From contig OZ059897.1 in assembly GCA_964057225.1 (NCBI GenBank), positions 21,886,001-21,950,000 of the forward strand: 64,000 bases of DNA. The letters run 5' to 3'. The DNA is from Auanema rhodensis. Lineage: Eukaryota > Nematoda > Chromadorea > Rhabditida > Rhabditidae. Positions 1-11,441 of this stretch are shown here, piece after piece. The notes below the pieces were generated by a model. It was not told where the DNA came from, ran no database searches, and saw only the letters and a program-made list of their open reading frames with translations. Position numbers and translations under genes: made by a program. Positions within the stretch are counted from its first letter, which is position 1; every line of letters starts with the position of its first letter.

Positions 1-32
1 TAGTCTAAAAACAAATTTTTATTGATATTGGT

Positions 33-47
33 TCATGGTAACCATGA
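33..47. repeat. Dyad symmetry 1 in each monomer (TCATGGT-A-ACCATGA)
   Basis: Seven-base inverted arms flank a single A, at monomer positions 33-39 and 41-47; coordinates are those of the first copy. Copies with G at position 33 (ggtgcatgg) keep six-base arms. Variants ggtttatgg, ggttcaggg, ggttaatgg and ggttcatgat break one pair each. Short dyads of this kind are known from centromere satellites that lack a CENP-B box and have been linked to non-B DNA. Whether this one extrudes is not shown by the sequence. Confidence 0.8.
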
Positions 48-58
48 CTTTGAAATTT

Positions 59-129
59 ACGTGAACTTTAATTTATGCTAATTAAATGTACACGTGATGT
101 GCACTTGGTATGTAACTCGCTTCACGTGA
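59..129 (+). repeat. Threefold ACGTGA core within monomer
   Basis: ACGTGA occurs at 59-64, 92-97 and 124-129 of the monomer, with starts 33 and 32 bp apart, close to three helical turns each. The contexts are tttACGTGAac, tacACGTGAtg and ttcACGTGAaa. The second and third are inside full CACGTG hexamers (91-96 and 123-128). The even spacing puts the cores on roughly one face of the helix. It could be a relic of a shorter ancestral repeat or a set of protein sites; neither is demonstrated. Confidence 0.75.
67..86. repeat. Dyad symmetry 2 in each monomer (TTTAATT/AATTAAA)
   Basis: Seven-base inverted arms lie at 67-73 and 80-86 around a six-base loop (tatgct). Copies with ctttgattt, cttcaattt, gcttatta or taattaattg lose or shift one pair. 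The arms are pure A/T, so any hairpin would be weak. Confidence 0.7.
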
Positions 130-130
130 A
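121..130. repeat. 10-bp perfect palindrome TTCACGTGAA
   Basis: A perfect palindrome centred on CACGTG at monomer 121-130. It is broken in a minority of copies: catgtg (for example near 477 and 2061), cacatgaaa (monomers 7217, 12850, 14786), cacgtaaaa (monomers 705, 2289, 5633, 7745 and others), and ctcgtg (zone 2 right part). CACGTG is the plant G-box / bHLH E-box core in other settings, but nothing here shows a regulatory role. Confidence 0.8.
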
Positions 131-1408
131 AGATAAAGAGATGCGGTTTTCAAAATTAGATTCCCCATGTCCATATTAGTCTAAAAACAAATTTTTATTG
201 ATATTGGTTCATGGTAACCATGACTTTGAAATTTACGTGAACTTTAATTTATGCTAATTAAATGTACACGTGATGTGCACTTGGTATGTAAATCGCTTCA
301 CGTGAAAGATAAAGAGATGCGGTTTTCAAAATTAGATTCCACATCTCCATATTAGTCTAAAAACAAATTTTTATTGATATTGGTGCATGGTAACCATGAC
401 TTTGAAATTTACGTGAACTTTAATTTATGCTAATTAAATGTACACGTGATGTGCACTTGGTATGTAACTCGCTTCATGTGAAAGATAAAGAGATGCGGTT
501 TTCAAAATTAGGTTCCCCATGTCCATATTAGTCTAAAAACAAATTTTTATTGATATTGGTTCATGGTAACCATGACTTTGAAATTTACGTGAACTTTAAT
601 TTATGCTAATTAAATGTACACGTGATGTGCACTTGGTATGTAACTCGCTTCACGTGAAAGATAAAGAGATGCGGTTTTCAAAATTAGATTCCCCATGTCC
701 ATATTAGTCTAAAAACAAATTTTTATTGATATTGGTGCATGGTAACCATGACTTTGAAATTTACGTGAACTTTAATTCATGCTAATTAAATGTACACGTG
801 ATGTGCACTTGGTATGTAACTCGCTTCACGTAAAAGATAAAGAGATGCGGTTTTCAAAATTAGATTCCCCATGTCCATATTAGTCTAAAAACAAATTTTT
901 ATTGATATTGGTGCATGGTAACCATGACTTTGAAATTTACGTGTACTTTAATTTATGCTAATTAAATGTACACGTGATGTGCACTTGGTATGTAACTCGC
1001 TTCACGTGAAAGATAAAGAGATGCGGTTTTCAAAATTAGATTCCCCAAGTCCATATTAGTCTAAAAACAAATTTTTATTGATATTGGTTCATGGTAACCA
1101 TGACTTTGAAATTTACGTGAACTTTAATTTATGCTAATTAAATGTACACGTGATGTGCACTTGGTATGTAACTCGCTTCACGTGAAAGATAAAGAGATGC
1201 GGTTTTCAAAATTAGATTCCCCATGTCCATATTAGTCTAAAAACAAATTTTTATTGATATTGGTTCATGGTAACCATGACTTTGAAATTTACGTGAACTT
1301 TAATTTATGCTAATTAAATGTACACGTGATGTGCACTTGGTATGTAAATCGCTTCACGTGAAAGATAAAGAGATGCGGTTTTCAAAATTAGATTCCACAT
1401 CTCCATAT

Positions 1409-1584
1409 TAGTCTAAAAACAAATTTTTATTGATATTGGTGCATGGTAACCATGACTTTGAAATTTACGTGTACTTTAATTTATGCTAATTAAATGTACA
1501 CGTGATGTGCACTTGGTATGTAACTCGCTTCACGTGAAAGATAGAGAGATGCGGTTTTCAAAATTAGATTCCCCAAGTCCATAT
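1409..1584 (+). repeat. F-type monomer separating two higher-order copies
   Basis: This monomer has ggtgc, gtgtac and ccaagtcc like type F, plus a private change (agatagagag for agataaagag). It is the ninth monomer of the 1584-bp period. Confidence 0.75.
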
Positions 1585-2992
1585 TAGTCTAAAAACAAAT
1601 TTTTATTGATATTGGTTCATGGTAACCATGACTTTGAAATTTACGTGAACTTTAATTTATGCTAATTAAATGTACACGTGATGTGCACTTGGTATGTAAC
1701 TCGCTTCACGTGAAAGATAAAGAGATGCGGTTTTCAAAATTAGATTCCCCATGTCCATATTAGTCTAAAAACAAATTTTTATTGATATTGGTTCATGGTA
1801 ACCATGACTTTGAAATTTACGTGAACTTTAATTTATGCTAATTAAATGTACACGTGATGTGCACTTGGTATGTAAATCGCTTCACGTGAAAGATAAAGAG
1901 ATGCGGTTTTCAAAATTAGATTCCACATCTCCATATTAGTCTAAAAACAAATTTTTATTGATATTGGTGCATGGTAACCATGACTTTGAAATTTACGTGA
2001 ACTTTAATTTATGCTAATTAAATGTACACGTGATGTGCACTTGGTATGTAACTCGCTTCATGTGAAAGATAAAGAGATGCGGTTTTCAAAATTAGGTTCC
2101 CCATGTCCATATTAGTCTAAAAACAAATTTTTATTGATATTGGTTCATGGTAACCATGACTTTGAAATTTACGTGAACTTTAATTTATGCTAATTAAATG
2201 TACACGTGATGTGCACTTGGTATGTAACTCGCTTCACGTGAAAGATAAAGAGATGCGGTTTTCAAAATTAGATTCCCCATGTCCATATTAGTCTAAAAAC
2301 AAATTTTTATTGATATTGGTGCATGGTAACCATGACTTTGAAATTTACGTGAACTTTAATTCATGCTAATTAAATGTACACGTGATGTGCACTTGGTATG
2401 TAACTCGCTTCACGTAAAAGATAAAGAGATGCGGTTTTCAAAATTAGATTTCCCATGTCCATATTAGTCTAAAAACAAATTTTTATTGATATTGGTGCAT
2501 GGTAACCATGACTTTGAAATTTACGTGTACTTTAATTTATGCTAATTAAATGTACACGTGATGTGCACTTGGTATGTAACTCGCTTCACGTGAAAGATAA
2601 AGAGATGCGGTTTTCAAAATTAGATTCCCCAAGTCCATATTAGTCTAAAAACAAATTTTTATTGATATTGGTTCATGGTAACCATGACTTTGAAATTTAC
2701 GTGAACTTTAATTTATGCTAATTAAATGTACACGTGATGTGCACTTGGTATGTAACTCGCTTCACGTGAAAGATAAAGAGATGCGGTTTTCAAAATTAGA
2801 TTCCCCATGTCCATATTAGTCTAAAAACAAATTTTTATTGATATTGGTTCATGGTAACCATGACTTTGAAATTTACGTGAACTTTAATTTATGCTAATTA
2901 AATGTACACGTGATGTGCACTTGGTATGTAAATCGCTTCACGTGAAAGATAAAGAGATGCGGTTTTCAAAATTAGATTCCACATCTCCATAT
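1585..2992 (+). repeat. Zone 1 higher-order block, copy 2
   Basis: This repeats the A-B-C-D-E-F-A-B series of 1-1408 at a distance of 1584 bp, with the diagnostic variants in the same order. One difference seen is gatttccc near 2448 where copy 1 has gattcccc. After 2992 the series is lost: the next monomers (2993, 3169, 3345) are plain. Confidence 0.85.
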
Positions 2993-5632
2993 TAGTCTAA
3001 AAACAAATTTTTATTGATATTGGTTCATGGTAACCATGACTTTGAAATTTACGTGAACTTTAATTTATGCTAATTAAATGTACACGTGATGTGCACTTGG
3101 TATGTAACTCGCTTCACGTGAAAGATAAAGAGATGCGGTTTTCAAAATTAGATTCCCCATGTCCATATTAGTCTAAAAACAAATTTTTATTGATATTGGT
3201 GCATGGTAACCATGACTTTGAAATTTACGTGAACTTTAATTTATGCTAATTAAATGTACACGTGATGTGCACTTGGTATGTAACTCGCTTCACGTGAAAG
3301 ATAAAGAGATGCGGTTTTCAAAATTAGATTCCCCATGTCCATATTAGTCTAAAAACAAATTTTTATTGATATTGGTGCATGGTAACCATGACTTTGAAAT
3401 TTACGTGAACTTTAATTTATGCTAATTAAATGTACACGTGATGTGCACTTGGTATGTAACTCGCTTCACGTGAAAGATAAAGAGATGCGGTTTTCAAAAT
3501 TAGATTCCCCATGTCCATATTAGTCTAAAAACAAATTTTTATTGATATTGGTGCATGGTAACCATGACTTTGAAATTTACGTGAACTTTAATTCATGCTA
3601 ATTAAATGTACACGTGATGTGCACTTGGTATGTAACTCGCTTCACGTGAAAGATAAAGAGATGCGGTTCTCAAAATTAGATTCCCCATGTCCATATTAGT
3701 CTAAAAACAAATTTTTATTGATATTGGTGCATGGTAACCATGACTTTGAAATTTACGTGAACTTTAATTCATGCTAATTAAATGTACACGTGATGTGCAC
3801 TTGGTATGTAACTCGCTTCACGTGAAAGATAAAGAGATGCGGTTTTCAAAATTAGATTTCCCAAGTCCATATTAGTCTAAAAACAAATTTTTATTGATAT
3901 TGGTTCATGGTAACCATGACTTTGAAATTTACGTGAACTTTAATTTATGCTAATTAAATGTACACGTGATGTGCACTTGGTATGTAACTCGCTTCACGTG
4001 AAAGATAAAGAGATGCGGTTTTCAAAATTAGATTCCCCATGTCCATATTAGTCTAAAAACAAATTTTTATTGATATTGGTTCATGGTAACCATGACTTTG
4101 AAATTTACGTGAACTTTGATTTATGCTAATTAAATGTACACGTGATGTGCACTTGGTATGTAACTCGCTTCACGTGAAAGATAAAGAGATGCGGTTTTCA
4201 AAATTAGATTCCCCATGTCCATATTAGTCTAAAAACAAATTTTTATTGATATTGGTGCATGGTAACCATGACTTTGAAATTTACGTGAACTTTAATTTAT
4301 GCTAATTAAATGTACACGTGATGTGCACTTGGTATGTAACTCGCTTCACGTGAAAGATAAAGAGATGCGGTTTTCAAAATTAGATTCCCCATGTCCATAT
4401 TAGTCTAAAAACAAATTTTTATTGATATTGGTTCATGGTAACCATGACTTTGAAATTTACGTGAACTTTGATTTATGCTAATTAAATGTACACGTGATGT
4501 GCACTTGGTATGTAACTCGCTTCACGTGAAAGATAAAGAGATGCGGTTTTCAAAATTAGATTCCCCATGTCCATATTAGTCTAAAAACAAATTTTTATTG
4601 ATATTGGTGCATGGTAACCATAACTTTGAAATTTACGTGAACTTTAATTTATGCTAATTAAATGTACACGTGATGTGCACTTGGTATGTAACTCGCTTCA
4701 CGTGAAAGATAAAGAGATGCGGTTTTCAAAATTAGATTCCCCATGTCCATATTAGTCTAAAAACAAATTTTTATTGATATTGGTGCATGGTAACCATAAC
4801 TTTGAAATTTACGTGAACTTTAATTTATGCTAATTAAATGTACACGTGATGTGCACTTGGTATGTAACTCGCTTCACGTGAAAGATAAAGAGATGCGGTT
4901 TTCAAAATTAGATTCCTCATGTCCATATTAGTCTAAAAACAAATTTTTATTGATATTGGTTCATGGTAACCATGACTTTGAAATTTACGTGAACTTTAAT
5001 TTATGCTAATTAAATGTACACGTGATGTGCACTTGGTATGTAAATCGCTTCACGTGAAAGATAAAGAGATGCGGTTTTCAAAATTAGATTCCACATCTCC
5101 ATATTAGTCTAAAAACAAATTTTTATTGATATTGGTGCATGGTAACCATGACTTTGAAATTTACGTGTACTTTAATTTATGCTAATTAAATGTACACGTG
5201 ATGTGCACTTGGTATGTAACTCGCTTCACGTGAAAGATAAAGAGATGCGGTTTTCAAAATTAGATTCCCCATGTCCATATTAGTCTAAAAACAAATTTTT
5301 ATTGATATTGGTGCATGGTAACCATGACTTTGAAATTTACGTGAACTTTAATTTATGCTAATTAAATGTACACGTGATGTGCACTTGGTATGTAACTCGC
5401 TTCACGTGAAAGATAAAGAGATGCGGTTTTCAAAGTTAGATTCCCCATGTCCATATTAGTCTAAAAACAAATTTTTATTGATATTGGTGCATGGTAACCA
5501 TGACTTTGAAATTTACGTGAACTTTAATTTATGCTAATTAAATGTACACGTGATGTGCACTTGGTATGTAACTCGCTTCACGTGAAAGATAAAGAGATGC
5601 GGTTTTCAAAATTAGATTCCCCATGTCCATAT
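2993..5632 (+). repeat. Zone 1 mixed monomers
   Basis: Fifteen monomers lack a clean repeated order. Markers include gttctc (3521), gatttcccaagt (3697), ctttgattt (4049, 4401), ccataac (4577, 4753), B type (4929), gtgtac without ccaagt (5105) and caaagttag (5281). The ccataac-then-B pair at 4753-5104 recurs at 8274-8625. Confidence 0.8.
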
Positions 5633-7216
5633 TAGTCTAAAAACAAATTTTTATTGATATTGGTGCATGGTAACCATGACTTTGAAATTTACGTGAACTT
5701 TAATTCATGCTAATTAAATGTACACGTGATGTGCACTTGGTATGTAACTCGCTTCACGTAAAAGATAAAGAGATGCGGTTTTCAAAATTAGATTCCCCAT
5801 GTCCATATTAGTCTAAAAACAAATTTTTATTGATATTGGTGCATGGTAACCATGACTTTGAAATTTACGTGTACTTTAATTTATGCTAATTAAATGTACA
5901 CGTGATGTGCACTTGGTATGTAACTCGCTTCACGTGAAAGATAAAGAGATGCGGTTTTCAAAATTAAATTCCCCAAGTCCATATTAGTCTAAAAACAAAT
6001 TTTTATTGATATTGGTTCATGGTAACCATGACTTTGAAATTTACGTGAACTTTAATTTATGCTAATTAAATGTACACGTGATGTGCACTTGGTATGTAAC
6101 TCGCTTCACGTGAAAGATAAAGAGATGCGGTTTTCAAAATTAGATTCCCCATGTCCATATTAGTCTAAAAACAAATTTTTATTGATATTGGTTCATGGTA
6201 ACCATGACTTTGAAATTTACGTGAACTTTAATTTATGCTAATTAAATGTACATGTGATGTGCACTTGGTATGTAAATCGCTTCACGTGAAAGATAAAGAG
6301 ATGCGGTTTTCAAAATTAGATTCCACATCTCCATATTAGTCTAAAAACAAATTTTTATTGATATTGGTGCATGGTAACCATGACTTTGAAATTTACGTGA
6401 ACTTTAATTTATGCTAATTAAATGTACACGTGATGTGCACTTGGTATGTAACTCGCTTCATGTGAAAGATAAAGAGATGCGGTTTTCAAAATTAGGTTCC
6501 CCATGTCCATATTAGTCTAAAAACAAATTTTTATTGATATTGGTTCATGGTAACCATGACTTTGAAATTTACGTGAACTTTAATTTATGCTAATTAAATG
6601 TACACGTGATGTGCACTTGGTATGTAACTCGCTTCACGTGAAAGATAAAGAGATGCGGTTTCCAAAATTAGATTCCCCATGTCCATATTAGTCTAAAAAC
6701 AAATTTTTATTGATATTGGTGCATGGTAACCATGACTTTGAAATTTACGTGAACTTTAATTTATGCTAATTAAATGTACACGTGATGTGCACTTGGTATG
6801 TAACTCGCTTCACGTGAAAGATAAAGAGATGCGGTTTTCAAAATTAGATTCCCCATGTCCATATTAGTCTAAAAACAAATTTTTATTGATATTGGTGCAT
6901 GGTAACCATGACTTTGAAATTTACGTGAACTTTAATTTATGCTAATTAAATGTGCACGTGATGTGCACTTGGTATGTAACTCGCTTCACGTGAAAGATAA
7001 AGAGATGCGGTTTTCAAAATTAGATTCCCCATGTCCATATTAGTCTAAAAACAAATTTTTATTGATATTGGTGCATGGTAACCATGACTTTGAAATTTAC
7101 GTGAACTTTAATTCATGCTAATTAAATGTACACGTGATGTGCACTTGGTATGTAACTCGCTTCACGTGAAAGATAAAGAGATGCGGTTTTCAAAATTAGA
7201 TTCCCCATGTCCATAT
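5633..7216 (+). repeat. Zone 1 E-F-A-B-C-D run and tail
   Basis: Monomers at 5633 (E), 5809 (F), 5985 (A), 6161 (B, with acatgtgatg), 6337 (C) and 6513 (D) restate the zone 1 series in circular permutation. They are followed by three ggtgc monomers, the last (7041) with aattcatgc. Confidence 0.8.
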
Positions 7217-8096
7217 TAGTCTAAAAACAAATTTTTATTGATATTGGTGCATGGTAACCATGACTTTGAAATTTACGTGTACTTTAATTTATGCTAATTA
7301 AATGTACACGTGATGTGCACTTGGTATGTAACTCGCTTCACATGAAAGATAAAGAGATGCGGTTTTCAAAATTAGATTCCCCAAGTCCATATTAGTCTAA
7401 AAACAAATTTTTATTGTAATTGGTTCATGGTAACCATGACTTTGAAATTTACGTGAACTTTAATTTATGCTAATTAAATGTACACGTGATGTGCACTTGG
7501 TATGTAACTCGCTTCACGTGAAAGATAAAGAGATGCGGTTCTCAAAATTAGATTCCCCATGTCCATATTAGTCTAAAAACAAATTTTTATTGATATTGGT
7601 GCATGGTAACCATGACTTTGAAATTTACGTGAACTTTAATTTATGCTAATTAAATGTACACGTGATGTGCACTTGGTATGTAACTCGCTTCACGTGAAAG
7701 ATAAAGAGATGCGGTTTTCAAAATTAGATTCCCCATGTCCATATTAGTCTAAAAACAAATTTTTATTGATATTGGTGCATGGTAACCATGACTTTGAAAT
7801 TTACGTGAACTTTAATTCATGCTAATTAAATGTACACGTGATGTGCACTTGGTATGTAACTCGCTTCACGTAAAAGATAAAGAGATGCGGTTTTCAAAAT
7901 TAGATTCCCCATGTCCATATTAGTCTAAAAACAAATTTTTATTGATATTGGTGCATGGTAACCATGACTTTGAAATTTACGTGTACTTTAATTTATGCTA
8001 ATTAAATGTACACGTGATGTGCACTTGGTATGTAACTCGCTTCACGTGAAAGATAAAGAGATGCGGTTTTCAAAATTAGATTTCCCAAGTCCATAT
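7217..8096 (+). repeat. Five-monomer duplicated segment, copy 1
   Basis: The markers in order are gtgtac + catgaaa + ccaagt (7217), ttattgtaattgg + gttctc (7393), plain ggtgc (7569), aattcatgc + cgtaaaa (7745), and gtgtac + gatttcccaagt (7921). The same five in the same order are found at 12850-13729, 5633 bp away. The gtaattgg change is seen nowhere else in the window. Confidence 0.85.
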
Positions 8097-8273
8097 TAGT
8101 CTAAAAACAAATTTTTATTGATATTGGTTCATGGTAACCATGACTTTGAAATTTACGTGAACTTTAATTTATGCTAATTAAATGTACACGTGATGTGCAC
8201 TTGGTATGTAACTCGCTTTTTGTGCACTTGGTATGTAACTCGGTTTTCAAAATTAGATTCCCCATGTCCATAT
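8097..8273 (+). repeat. Internally rearranged 177-bp monomer
   Basis: The copy is normal to actcgctt (8211-8218). Instead of position 123 onward it has two T and then a second copy of monomer positions 98-119 (tgtgcacttggta... to actcg, at 8221-8242). It rejoins the normal sequence at position 146 (gttttcaaaa from 8243). About 21 bp (positions 123-143, with the third ACGTGA) are lost. A shared cg sits at the rejoining point. Net length change is +1. This looks like template switching or a microhomology event. It is the only structural disruption in the array. Confidence 0.9.
8194..8242 (+). repeat. 22-bp local duplication inside rearranged monomer
   Basis: The 22-bp stretch beginning tgtgcacttgg and ending actcg lies at 8194-8215 and again at 8221-8242, separated by five bases (ctttt). 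Confidence 0.9.
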
Positions 8274-10385
8274 TAGTCTAAAAACAAATTTTTATTGATA
8301 TTGGTGCATGGTAACCATAACTTTGAAATTTACGTGAACTTTAATTTATGCTAATTAAATGTACACGTGATGTGCACTTGGTATGTAACTCGCTTCACGT
8401 GAAAGATAAAGAGATGCGGTTTTCAAAATTAGATTTCTCATGTCCATATTAGTCTAAAAACAAATTTTTATTGATATTGGTTCATGGTAACCATGACTTT
8501 GAAATTTACGTGAACTTTAATTTATGCTAATTAAATGTACACGTGATGTGCACTTGGTATGTAAATCGCTTCACGTGAAAGATAAAGAGATGCGGTTTTC
8601 AAAATTAGATTCCACATCTCCATATTAGTCTAAAAACAAATTTTTATTGATATTGGTGCATGGTAACCATGACTTTGAAATTTACGTGAACTTTAATTTA
8701 TGCTAATTAAATGTACACGTGATGTGCACTTGGTATGTAACTCGCTTCAAGTGAAAGATAAAGAGATGCGGTTTTCAAAATTAGATTCCCCATGTCCATA
8801 TTAGTCTAAAAACAAATTTTTATTGATATTGGTGCATGGTAACCATGACTTTGAAATTTACGTGAACTTTAATTTATGCTAATTAAATGTACACGTGATG
8901 TGCACTTGGTATGTAACTCGCTTCACGTGAAAGATAAAGAGATGCGGTTTTCAAAATTAGATTCCCCATGTCCATATTAGTCTAAAAACAAATTTTTATT
9001 GATATTGGTGCATGGTAACCATGACTTTGAAATTTACGTGAACTTTAATTCATGCTAATTAAATGTACACGTGATGTGCACTTGGTATGTAACTCGCTTC
9101 ACGTAAAAGATAAAGAGATGCGGTTTTCAAAATTAGATTCCCCATGTCCATATTAGTCTAAAAACAAATTTTTATTGATATTGGTGCATGGTAACCATGA
9201 CTTTGAAATTTACGTGAACTTTAATTTATGCTAATTAAATGTACACGTGATGTGCACTTGGTATGTAACTCGCTTCACGTGAAAGATAAAGAGATGCGGT
9301 TTTCAAAGTTAGATTCCCCATGTCCATATTAGTCTAAAAACAAATTTTTATTGATATTGGTGCATGGTAACCATGACTTTGAAATTTACGTGAACTTTAA
9401 TTTATGCTAATTAAATGTACACGTGATGTGCACTTGGTATGTAACTCGCTTCACGTGAAAGATAAAGAGATGCGGTTTTCAAAATTAGATTCCCCATGTC
9501 CATATTAGTCTAAAAACAAATTTTTATTGATATTGGTGCATGGTAACCATGACTTTGAAATTTACGTGAACTTTAATTCATGCTAATTAAATGTACACGT
9601 GATGTGCACTTGATATGTAACTCGCTTCACGTAAAAGATAAAGAGATGCGGTTTTCAAAATTAGATTCCCCATGTCCATATTAGTCTAAAAACAAATTTT
9701 TATTGATATTGGTGCATGGTAACCATGACTTTGAAATTTACGTGAACTTTAATTCATGCTAATTAAATGTACACGTGATGTGCACTTGGTATGTAACTCG
9801 CTTCACGTAAAAGATAAAGAGATGCGGTTTTCAAAATTAGATTCCCCATGTCCATATTAGTCTAAAAACAAATTTTTATTGATATTGGTGCATGGTAACC
9901 ATGACTTTGAAATTTACGTGAACTTTAATTTATGCTAATTAAATGTACACGTGATGTGCACTTGGTATGTAAATCGCTTCACGTGAAAGATAAAGAGATG
10001 CGGTTTTCAAAGTTAGATTCCCCATGTCCATATTAGTCTAAAAACAAATTTTTATTGATATTGGTGCATGGTAACCATGACTTTGAAATTTACGTGAACT
10101 TTAATTCATGCTAATTAAATGTACACGTGATGTGCACTTGGTATGTAACTCGCTTCACGTGAAAGATAAAGAGATGCGGTTCTCAAAATTAGATTCCCCA
10201 TGTCCATATTAGTCTAAAAACAAATTTTTATTGATATTGGTGCATGGTAACCATGACTTTGAAATTTACGTGAACTTTAATTCATGCTAATTAAATGTAC
10301 ACGTGATGTGCACTTGGTATGTAACTCGCTTCACGTAAAAGATAAAGAGATGCGGTTTTCAAAATTAGATTCCCCATGTCCATAT
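8274..10385 (+). repeat. Zone 1 mixed monomers
   Basis: Twelve monomers, mostly ggtgc. Included are ccataac (8274), type B (8450), cttcaagtg (8626), E type (8978, 9506, 9682, 10210), caaagttag (9154, 9858) and aattcatgc + gttctc (10034). Monomer 9858 joins aatcgc, elsewhere a B marker, to caaagttag, so it may be a recombinant. Confidence 0.8.
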
Positions 10386-11441
10386 TAGTCTAAAAACAAA
10401 TTTTTATTGATATTGGTGCATGGTAACCATGACTTTGAAATTTACGTGAACTTTAATTTATGCTAATTAAATGTACACGTGATGTGCACTTGGTATGTAA
10501 CTCGCTTCACGTGAAAGATAAAGAGATGCGGTTTTCAAAGTTAGATTCCCCATGTCCATATTAGTCTAAAAACAAATTTTTATTGATATTGGTGCATGGT
10601 AACCATGACTTTGAAATTTACGTGAACTTTAATTTATGCTAATTAAATGTACACGTGATGTGCACTTGGTATGTAACTCGCTTCACGTGAAAGATAAAGA
10701 GATGCGGTTTTCAAAATTAGATTCCCCATGTCCATATTAGTCTAAAAACAAATTTTTATTGATATTGGTGCATGGTAACCATGACTTTGAAATTTACGTG
10801 AACTTTAATTCATGCTAATTAAATGTACACGTGATGTGCACTTGGTATGTAACTCGCTTCACGTAAAAGATAAAGAGATGCGGTTTTCAAAATTAGATTC
10901 CCCATGTCCATATTAGTCTAAAAACAAATTTTTATTGATATTGGTGCATGGTAACCATGACTTTGAAATTTACGTGTACTTTAATTTATGCTAATTAAAT
11001 GTACACGTGATGTGCACTTGGTATGTAACTCGCTTCACGTGAAAGATAAAGAGATGCGGTTTTCAAAATTAGATTCCCCAAGTCCATATTAGTCTAAAAA
11101 CAAATTTTTATTGATATTGGTTCATGGTAACCATGACTTTGAAATTTACGTGAACTTTAATTTATGCTAATTAAATGTACACGTGATGTGCACTTGGTAT
11201 GTAACTCGCTTCACGTGAAAGATAAAGAGATGCGGTTTTCAAAATTAGATTCCCCATGTCCATATTAGTCTAAAAACAAATTTTTATTGATATTGGTTCA
11301 TGGTAACCATGACTTTGAAATTTACGTGAACTTTAATTTATGCTAATTAAATGTACACGTGATGTGCACTTGGTATGTAAATCGCTTCACGTGAAAGATA
11401 AAGAGATGCGGTTTTCAAAATTAGATTCCACATCTCCATAT
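10386..11441 (+). repeat. Six-monomer higher-order unit, copy 1 (1056 bp)
   Basis: The order is caaagttag monomer (10386), plain ggtgc (10562), E (10738), F (10914), A (11090), B (11266). It is followed directly by a second copy with the same markers at every diagnostic position. Confidence 0.9.

Larger units (their letters stand above)
1..176 (+). repeat. Reference monomer (first copy)
   Basis: This copy is a convenient reference for numbering. Position 7-20 is an A-tract/T-tract run, 33-47 a dyad, 59-64 the first ACGTGA, 67-86 a second dyad, 91-96 CACGTG, 99-104 GTGCAC, 121-130 a perfect 10-bp palindrome, and 141-176 the tail ending ccatgtccatat. By eye the best conserved stretches across the array are about 1-10, 41-63, 89-104 and 131-146. 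Variants cluster at 29-38, 64, 74-88, 110-119, 124-128, 151-160 and 163-173. Five CpG sites lie at 60, 93, 118, 125 and 144, three of them in ACGTG cores. Confidence 0.95.
1..1408 (+). repeat. Zone 1 higher-order block, copy 1 (A-B-C-D-E-F-A-B)
   Basis: Eight monomers form an ordered series of variants. A (1) is plain with ggttc. B (177) has aatcgc and ccacatctcc. C (353) has ggtgc, catgtg and aggttcc. D (529) is plain. E (705) has ggtgc, aattcatgc and cgtaaaa. F (881) has ggtgc, gtgtac and ccaagtcc. A and B then repeat at 1057 and 1233. The same eight-monomer order recurs from 1585, so the larger period is 9 monomers (1584 bp). Confidence 0.85.

Noticed and set aside
91-128. CACGTG elements as real promoters (G-box/E-box)
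   Set aside because: They are part of every monomer, with no gene, TATA context or transcript evidence. I report them as sequence motifs only.
1-176. Array boundary at the window start
   Set aside because: Monomer numbering was chosen to begin at the first base of the window. The array simply continues past both edges as far as can be told.
8097-8273. Transposon insertion or target-site duplication at the odd monomer
   Set aside because: The extra 22 bp is a copy of the adjacent satellite sequence with no foreign DNA or terminal repeats, so a local template switch explains it better.
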